The notes under the pieces are model-generated. The model ran no database searches. It was not told where the DNA came from and saw only the letters and a program-made list of their open reading frames with translations. A stretch of 48,689 nucleotides of DNA, from the NCBI GenBank assembly GCA_021827495.1, contig JAKAVN010000002.1, positions 32,861 through 81,549 of the forward strand, written 5' to 3'. The position numbers were made by a program, and so were the translations under genes. Positions 42,374-48,689 of this stretch are shown here, piece by piece. The stretch's first letter is position 1, and every line of letters starts with the position of its first letter. This DNA is from Deltaproteobacteria bacterium. GTDB taxonomy: Bacteria > Desulfobacterota > Binatia > Binatales > Binataceae.

Positions 42374-43164
42374 TCAGGCGGCAACGGCCTGGCTGCGCTG
42401 GGCGACGCGCGCTGCGAACCACATCGCGGCCGCCGCGAAGGCGACACTGATTGCGACCGATACCGCCGCGCCCGGCAGCGCGCCCAGCGTGTGCGGCTCG
42501 CCCAGGTAGAGCGAGCGTCTCAGCGCCGCCATCCCGTAGGTCAGCGGATTGAGCCACATGATCCAGCGCAGCCACAGCGGTGCGCCGGCGGCTGGAAAGA
42601 ACGCGCCGGAGAGGAACCAGATCGGCACCAGAATCGAGTTCATGATCAGGTGGAAGCCGCGGGTCGACTCGATGCGCCACGCGATCATGAGCCCGATGCA
42701 GTTGAACGCGAAGGCGATTAGCGTCATCACGGCGATCGATGCGCCGACCGCCGCGGCGCTCAGATGGATTCCGGCGAGCGGCGCCAGCACCAGAAACACG
42801 CAGCCCTGGAACAGCGCGAGCGTGGTGCCGCCCAGCGCCTGGCCCGCCACCACCGTGTCGCGCGCGATCGGCGCGACCAGCACGCCCTGCAAAAATCCCT
42901 GGCGGCGGTCGTCGACGGTCGCGATGGTGGCGAAGATCGCGGTGAACAGCAGCACCAGCATAATCACGCCGGGGTAAAAGTACTGGACGTAGTCGATGCC
43001 CGAGGGCATCCCGCTGGGCTTGAACGAGGCCCGGAAGCCCCATCCGATCAGCACCCAGAAAATCAGCGGCTGGACGAACGAGCCGATGATCACGCTGCGC
43101 TGGCGGCGAAACCGCACGATCTCGCGCCACCACAGCGTCCACACTTGCAGCGCCACCGCGCTCA

Positions 43165-43165
<1 letters not shown>
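42374..43165 (-). CDS. ABC-2 type exporter permease
   Basis: This 263-residue protein has six membrane helices. It carries the ABC-2 pattern of the NodJ/DrrB group: QPLIFWVLIGWGF near the N-terminus, QYFYPGVIMLVLLFTAIFAT, then the conserved DDRRQGFLQGVLVAPIAR, and MNSILVPIWFLSGAFFPAAG near the C-terminal half. It pairs with the ATPase gene upstream (1-base TGATG overlap). Such pairs export lipids, polysaccharides, drugs or haem-related compounds; the cargo is not evident. It converges on the methyltransferase gene. Confidence 0.9.
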
Positions 43166-44166
<1,001 letters not shown>

Positions 44167-44262
44167 GCAGAGGGCTCAGTCGAAGATTATTCCGCGGCGG
44201 GACAATGGTGGCAATCCGCCCGGCCAGCCTGCATTGCCGGGGTTGCGCCACGCGCGCGTGGA

Positions 44263-45102
44263 TTGCGCGGACGCAGCGGCTCGGATAAAGCCTTTTCCCT
44301 TGTGAGTGAAAGGCGGCGCGCGCGGATCGATTTTTTTCAACTATTCGATCGACAACCATTGGATCGAGTGGCGCGCGCAGTGCTGCTCGATCTTCCGGCC
44401 GGCGCCGGCGGCGAGTCGGCGTGGCTCGAGCAGATGGGCTTCAAGGTCGTCTCGGCCGACCTTTTCCCGCCAACCGCCGGCCGGCCGGCGCCGCGATGGG
44501 TCCGCGCCGACTGCAACGCGCCGCTGCCGTTTCACACCGGCGCCTTCGACGCCGTGCTCTCGCGCGAAGGTATCGAGCATTTCGAAAACCAGGCCGGCTT
44601 CGTGCGCGAGTGCGCCCGCGTGCTGCGTCCCGGCGGCAGAATCGTGCTGACCACGCCCAACGTGATGCACCTCGGCGCGCGGCTGAGCGCGCTGCTGACC
44701 GGGCAGCGCACGATGCGCCGGGGGCTGGCCAATGAAGTCGAGACGCTGCGCGCGCGCTCGGCCGGCCGCTTCTACCACGGCCACATCTTTCTTATCGACT
44801 ACTTTCGCCTGCGCTACCTGATGCGCCTGGCGGGGTTCGGCACGATCGAAGTCTACACCGACCGCTTCAGCCCGTCCTCGCTCGCGCTCGCCTGGGTCGT
44901 GCCGGCGATGTACGCGGCCTCGCGCGGCGCGGTCGCCGCGTTTAGCCGCAAGGCGCGCCAGCATCGCCGCGCCGTCGCCCCGCCCGAGCTGACCGCCGAG
45001 ATCATGCGCCACGTATTTTCGCCCGCGCTTTTGTTCGGCAAGCGGATGATCGTAACCGCGCTGCGCGAGCCGCAGCCTGCGGGCGGCGGCTCGCGGCGCT
45101 GA
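44263..45102 (+). CDS. Class I SAM-dependent methyltransferase
   Basis: The frame opens at TTG 44263; GTG 44302 is an alternative and would remove 13 residues. SAM-binding features are VLLDLPAGAGGESAWLEQMG and VVSADLFP. Then DAVLSREGIEHFENQAGFVR and CARVLRPGGRIVLTTPNVMH follow, the motif order of UbiE/Coq5-type small-molecule methyltransferases. The C-terminal 130 residues carry a hydrophobic helix pair (LIDYFRLRYLMRLAGFGTIE and SSLALAWVVPAMYAA), suggesting membrane association. Its acceptor is unknown. The gene diverges from the ABC-2 exporter and may modify what that pump moves, but no chemistry supports this directly. Confidence 0.78.
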   Translation: MRGRSGSDKAFSLVSERRRARIDFFQLFDRQPLDRVARAVLLDLPAGAGGESAWLEQMGFKVVSADLFPPTAGRPAPRWVRADCNAPLPFHTGAFDAVLSREGIEHFENQAGFVRECARVLRPGGRIVLTTPNVMHLGARLSALLTGQRTMRRGLANEVETLRARSAGRFYHGHIFLIDYFRLRYLMRLAGFGTIEVYTDRFSPSSLALAWVVPAMYAASRGAVAAFSRKARQHRRAVAPPELTAEIMRHVFSPALLFGKRMIVTALREPQPAGGGSRR

Positions 45103-45119
45103 GCAACGATGGCGCGGGC

Positions 45120-45521
45120 GTGCGCCCGAACCGGCCCACTCCCGGCTATCGATCCGGGATGTTGTATGGCCGGGATCCTGTATGGGTGTTGGATCGATAC
45201 CGGCCGGGGCGCATGCTATTTAACCGGAATCGGCCTGAGCGGCGGGGGCGCGCGCGGGCCGGAGGGCGAATCGATGCCAGACGCGGCGCTTACAAAATCT
45301 ATTACGAAAACCTGCAGATGCTGTGGCGCGACTTCTACACGGTCGAGACCCATTTCACCGGCGACCTTGATCTTGCGTACAAGCACGAGGTCGTGATCCT
45401 GGGCTCGCCGGCCGCGGCGCCCGCGGGCCGCGGGGCGGATGGTGCGTTGAGGGTGGGGAGAGCTGCGATGACGCTGGCGAGGGCGCGGGTTAAAGGCGCG
45501 CGGGTCAAGGGCGATGGATGA
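45120..45521 (+). pseudogene. Coding-like fragment, C-terminal tail of an unidentified enzyme
   Basis: A 133-codon frame (GTG start) has an implausible Arg/Pro-rich first half but a well-formed second part (GAYKIYYENLQMLWRDFYTV then ETHFTGDLDLAYKHEVVILG). It ends in a low-complexity tail. The ending YKHEVVILGSP resembles the last strand of several SAM enzymes. The frame stops inside the next gene (8-base overlap). I see no start with a ribosome site near the well-formed part, so a relic is more likely than a working gene. No family can be named with confidence. Confidence 0.35.
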
Positions 45522-46824
45522 TGCGCAGGCGCCCAGCGCCGCGGCGCCCAGCGCGGGCACTCCAGCTTCCGATAGCGCGCCGGGCATCCCGCGCCCTCCG
45601 TGGTCGTACCTATGGCAGTTGCTCGGCCTGCTCATCCCGGCCACGATCTTCGAAGGCTACGACATCACTATTTTCCATCTCTGCACCCCCGACATCGCCG
45701 CGACCTTTCACCTGGGCAACCAGGCGATCGGCATGATCGCCTCGGTCGTGCGCTTTGGCACGGTGATGTCGTTCCTGGTGATCGCCTTCTCCGACCGCGT
45801 CGGGCGCAAACCGGTCATTTCGGTTACGGTGCTCGGCTACGGGCTCTTCACCCTGTTCACGGGGTTGTCGCGCGGGCTCGTCACCTTCACGCTGTTCCAG
45901 ACCTGCTCGCAGGTGTTCCTGGCCAGCGAGTTCGGGATGGCAATTATCATCATAAGCGAGGAATTTCCCGACGAGTTGCGCGGACGGGCGATCGCCGGCT
46001 TTCACATGGCCGCGTTCGTGGGCGTCGCCGTGGCGGGTTCGCTGTATGGCTACATGGCCGAGTCGGCGTGGGGCTGGCGCGGGATGTACCTGCTGGGGAT
46101 CGCGCCGCTTTTGCTGGTGGCGTTTCTCAGGCAGTACGTGCGCGAGACCGCGCGCTTCCTCGCGCATCGCGCCACGCTGGCCGTTCACGAGAGCTGGCGC
46201 GAGCACCTCCGCACCCATCTCGAGCTGTTCCGCGGCCCCTACCGCGGACGCCTGATACTGGTCGCACTGCTCGCCAACAGCGTGGGCTTCGTCGGCGGGC
46301 CGACGATTACCTACTTCAGCCTCTACGCCAAGCGCGACCATCACTGGACCTCGCCGCAGGTGGGCTCGGCGGTCATCGCGGCCTACCTGATGGCGACGGT
46401 GGGGACGATCCTGTGCGGATACCTGCTCGATCTGGTCGGGCGCCGGGCCACGACCAGCGTCTTCTACCTGGGCGCGGGAGTCGCGATGGCGGTGATGTTC
46501 CAGTCTTCGGGCCATCACGCGATCCTGCTGGGGTTCATGGCGACGATGTTCGCCTACCAAGGCGCGCGCACGGCGACCGCAACCCTGTCGGCCGAGATGT
46601 TTCCCACCGAAATTCGCGCGGCCGGCTACAGCGGCACGATTCAGACCTTGGGGCAGCTGGCCTGGTTTATCAGCCCGGTGCTGGTCGGGACGATGTCGCT
46701 GTTTGTGGGCGGGCTGGGCAACGCGGCGGCGCTATGTGCGCTGGGGCCGATCTTCGGCGCGGTGCTGATCCTGCTCTACGCTCCGGAAACGCGCGGCAAA
46801 ACGCTCGAGCAGCTGGCGCTCTAG
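45514..46824 (+). CDS. MFS transporter, sugar/aromatic-acid porter type
   Basis: This 436-residue protein has 12 membrane helices. It has the helix-1 pattern PATIFEGYDITIFHLCTPDI and the helix 2-3 motif FSDRVGRKPVISV. The C-terminal half has LLDLVGRRATTSVF, and the sugar-porter style AEMFPTEIRAAGYSGTI lies between helices 10 and 11. The GYD motif in helix 1 is shared with aromatic acid:proton symporters. The substrate is therefore probably an organic acid or sugar. ATG 45514 overlaps the preceding fragment, and the ribosome site is weak. The gene is followed after 36 bases by a small unknown protein. Confidence 0.88.
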   Translation: MDDAQAPSAAAPSAGTPASDSAPGIPRPPWSYLWQLLGLLIPATIFEGYDITIFHLCTPDIAATFHLGNQAIGMIASVVRFGTVMSFLVIAFSDRVGRKPVISVTVLGYGLFTLFTGLSRGLVTFTLFQTCSQVFLASEFGMAIIIISEEFPDELRGRAIAGFHMAAFVGVAVAGSLYGYMAESAWGWRGMYLLGIAPLLLVAFLRQYVRETARFLAHRATLAVHESWREHLRTHLELFRGPYRGRLILVALLANSVGFVGGPTITYFSLYAKRDHHWTSPQVGSAVIAAYLMATVGTILCGYLLDLVGRRATTSVFYLGAGVAMAVMFQSSGHHAILLGFMATMFAYQGARTATATLSAEMFPTEIRAAGYSGTIQTLGQLAWFISPVLVGTMSLFVGGLGNAAALCALGPIFGAVLILLYAPETRGKTLEQLAL

Positions 46825-46860
46825 CGGCGTTTGCCGATCCGTGCTGTGACCAGGACGACA

Positions 46861-47088
46861 ATGCTGGTCATCTACGCGGCCGGCGAGCCGATGATCCGCG
46901 GCTACGGGTATGACAAGGCCGAGATGCCCGCGGGCTTCAAGCCCTATACCGCGGCGGAGATCGCGAAGTACCGCCCGCATCAATTGATTCGCATAACCGA
47001 AACCCGCGCCGGCCTGGTCAAGCGGCTGAAGGCCAAAGGCATAATCGTTCCGGACGACCAGATGGCGGGCGCGCCCGCTCAGCACTAA
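46861..47088 (+). CDS. Small hypothetical protein, 75 residues
   Basis: ATG 46861 has AGGA 5-8 bases upstream; the frame stays open to TTG 46831, but that start lacks a site. The protein is soluble, with an opening strand (MLVIYAAGEPMIRGYGYDKA), a Tyr-rich region and a helical C-terminal half (RAGLVKRLKAKGIIVPDDQ). It looks like a small binding or regulatory protein. I recognise no family. It is probably co-transcribed with the transporter 36 bases upstream. Confidence 0.5.
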   Translation: MLVIYAAGEPMIRGYGYDKAEMPAGFKPYTAAEIAKYRPHQLIRITETRAGLVKRLKAKGIIVPDDQMAGAPAQH

Positions 47089-47095
47089 TGGCATT

Positions 47096-47117
47096 CCCCG
47101 CGCGGGGCCGCGCGGGG
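47096..47117 (+). repeat. Perfect 10-base inverted repeat downstream of the small gene
   Basis: CCCCGCGCGG and its exact reverse complement are separated by two bases, forming a very GC-rich hairpin 8 bases after the small gene's stop. No T tract follows, so it is not a classical terminator but could still stop or pause transcription. TGGCAT occurs at 47089, 47124 and 47150 around it. Confidence 0.6.
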
Positions 47118-47279
47118 CGCAATTGGCATCGCGGGGGCGGCGATGCTATTGGCATGGTGTGAAGCGCGCGGGAGCGGCTACGCGCGAGTCGCTCGGCCTC
47201 GACGTGCGCAATCGCGCCACCGCGCGGCGCCTGGCGGGCGGCTGATTGCCCCGCGCGCTAGCCTGGCCGATCGGCGCTG

Positions 47280-48689
47280 ATGAGCGGAATAGCGGTAATC
47301 TTCAACCTTGATGGGCGGCCGGTCGGCGCCGCGCTGCTCGAGCGGATGCTCGCCGCCATAGCGCATCGCGGTCCCGACGGCAGCGGGCGCTATATCGACG
47401 GTCCAGCCGCACTGGGCCATCAGATGCTGCACACGACGCCCGAGTCACTCAACGAAACACAACCGCTGGTCGATTCAGCCGCGCGCATGGCGCTCGTGTT
47501 CGACGGCCGCGTCGATAACCGCGCCGAACTTGCCCAGGCGCTGGGGGCAAAGGGAGCGCAACCCCGGTCCGCTACCGACGCGGAACTGGTGCTGCGGGCC
47601 TACCAATGTTGGGGCGAGGAGGCGCCGCTGCGGATCATCGGCGATTTCGCTTTCGCGATTTGGGACGCCACACGACGCCGGCTTTTCTGCGCCCGCGATC
47701 CGGTCGGCGCGCGGCCTTTCTACTACTGGTACAACGGCCAGACTTTCCGCGCCGCCACCGAGTTGCAGCAGCTCTTCGCCGATCCAGCGCTGCCGCGCGA
47801 ACCCAACGAGAGCATGGTTGCCCAGCATCTTGCCGACCGCCATCTTGACCGCGAGCAGACCCTGTTCCAGCACCTCATGCGCCTTGCGCCGGCGCATTGC
47901 CTGGTGGCGGACCACAAGGGCGTGGCCATCCGCCGCTATTTCGATCTCGATCCACGCCATGAGATTCGCTATCGCACCGACGCTGAGTACGCCGAGCACT
48001 TTCTTGAGATTTTTCGCGAAGCCGTGCGATGCCGGTTGCGCACCACGGGCGGAATCGGCGCCTACCTGAGCGGCGGTCTCGACTCCTCGTCGATCGTCGG
48101 GATGGCCGAGAAGCTCTGTCGCGGCGGCGCCGTGCCCGCGGCGCGCTTCGAGACTTACTCGCTCATCTATCCGCCCCCGGCCGATGAGCGCGAGTACATC
48201 CGCGCCGTGGTCGAAATGTGGGGCCTTGAATCAAACACGCCGACACCCACGCTGCTTGACCTCGATACTTCGCTCGCACAGGTGCTCCGTTACCAGGACA
48301 TTCCCGACCGTCCCAACGGCGCCATGTGGGACAGTCTCCGCGCACGCGCGCAGACACAAGGGATCCGGATTCTGCTGGACGGCCGCGGGGGCGATGAATG
48401 GCTCGAAGGAGGTACGCGGTACTACGCCGACCTCATTCGCCAACTAAGATTTGTATCCCTGCTACGCAGGCTGCGGGCCGATGCGCGGCGCGCGCGCGCG
48501 GACTCGTTAACCTTCTATCCTTGGGCTGCGCTGGTGCGGCTTGGTCTAATGCCGCTGGTCCCTGTCGGCGCGCTCGCCGCGCTCAAGTCGGCGCTCGGGC
48601 GCGGCGCGCCGGCACCGTGGCTGAGGCCCGAATTTATCCGCCGCAGCGGCTTGCGCGAGCGGACGCTGAGCGAGCTCAAGGCCGGCGCG
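47280..48689 (+). CDS. Asparagine-synthase-like protein (possible lasso-peptide cyclase), 3' partial
   Basis: The gene runs off the window after 470 codons. The N-terminal amidotransferase-like domain (about 1-190) begins MSGIAVIFNLDGRPV and keeps AHRGPDGSG and FCARDPVGARPFYYW. However, residue 2 is Ser, where glutamine-using enzymes have the Cys nucleophile, so glutaminase activity is probably lost. The synthetase domain has the ATP loop YLSGGLDSSSIVG near residue 263 and the later GGRGGDEW-like LLDGRGGDEWLEGG. This combination (no Cys, intact SGGLDSS) is that of lasso-peptide cyclases and beta-lactam synthetases, which adenylate a carboxylate for amide closure. No precursor peptide is seen upstream; partners may lie downstream. 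The start ATG 47280 has no clear ribosome site. Confidence 0.8.
   Translation, partial: MSGIAVIFNLDGRPVGAALLERMLAAIAHRGPDGSGRYIDGPAALGHQMLHTTPESLNETQPLVDSAARMALVFDGRVDNRAELAQALGAKGAQPRSATDAELVLRAYQCWGEEAPLRIIGDFAFAIWDATRRRLFCARDPVGARPFYYWYNGQTFRAATELQQLFADPALPREPNESMVAQHLADRHLDREQTLFQHLMRLAPAHCLVADHKGVAIRRYFDLDPRHEIRYRTDAEYAEHFLEIFREAVRCRLRTTGGIGAYLSGGLDSSSIVGMAEKLCRGGAVPAARFETYSLIYPPPADEREYIRAVVEMWGLESNTPTPTLLDLDTSLAQVLRYQDIPDRPNGAMWDSLRARAQTQGIRILLDGRGGDEWLEGGTRYYADLIRQLRFVSLLRRLRADARRARADSLTFYPWAALVRLGLMPLVPVGALAALKSALGRGAPAPWLRPEFIRRSGLRERTLSELKAGA

Noticed and set aside
42315-42509. Plus-strand frame starting MADNVIARFEFGQNPADAAA after the methyltransferase
   Set aside because: It soon overlaps the 3' end of the convergent permease and turns into Ala-rich shadow sequence.
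47160-47244. GTG frame KRAGAATRESLGLDVRNRAT as a possible lasso precursor
   Set aside because: No Gly1 with Asp/Glu at core position 7-9 and no leader motif; too basic to support the claim.

Overview
The window is 48,689 bases of high-GC chromosomal DNA with long genes on both strands, short overlaps between operon members, and no tRNA or rRNA gene that I could find. Genes for lipopolysaccharide export (LptD and an LptE-like lipoprotein), a SPOR-domain protein and a bactofilin point to a Gram-negative, two-membrane bacterium. The rest resembles high-GC uncultured soil or groundwater lineages in the Binatota/Desulfobacterota range: an F420/FMN-type LLM oxidoreductase, a class III CoA-transferase, tricarballylate-dehydrogenase-like flavoproteins and a MetE-like methyltransferase. 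That placement is inference from gene content only.

Layout. 1-2.8 kb: the end of an oligopeptide ABC ATPase, a bactofilin, a small YidH-type membrane protein and an LLM oxidoreductase. 3.4-8.5 kb: a MetE-like protein, a split chromate transporter coupled to a CYTH-like gene, a CoA-transferase and an IS630 transposase relic. 8.5-18.3 kb: a metabolic block with a GNAT/acyl-CoA ligase fusion, a PrpF isomerase, two tricarballylate-dehydrogenase-like paralogs facing outwards around a methylisocitrate-lyase-like gene, and an MFS exporter or importer. 18.5-19.1 kb: three very small membrane proteins. 19.6-26.9 kb: a RecD2-like helicase, a lipoprotein, methylmalonyl-CoA epimerase, an EthD-domain protein, argS and a SPOR-domain protein.

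26.9-36.1 kb: a complete tryptophan operon, trpE-G-D-C-F-B-A, followed by accD and folC. In front of trpE is a well-formed transcription attenuator. It has a 29-codon leader with two adjacent Trp codons, a first hairpin over those codons, a terminator hairpin with a T tract, and a competing antiterminator pairing. This is the best regulatory find in the window.

36-42.3 kb: a visibly lower-GC segment. It carries an intact lptD and a lipoprotein gene, flanked on both sides by broken pieces of a different, high-GC lptD. The right-hand piece is fused to a duplicate of the folC 3' region. The pattern suggests a duplication followed by replacement of the resident lptD with a foreign one. A solitary DNA methyltransferase with a truncated coupled partner ORF follows.

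42.4-48.7 kb: an ABC-2 exporter, a SAM methyltransferase, an MFS transporter, a small unknown protein, and the start of an asparagine-synthase-like gene. The nucleophile cysteine of that last gene is replaced by serine, as in lasso-peptide cyclases. Several gene relics (beta-helix protein, IS630 transposase, SDR, lptD) lie in the gaps, so this chromosome is actively losing genes.
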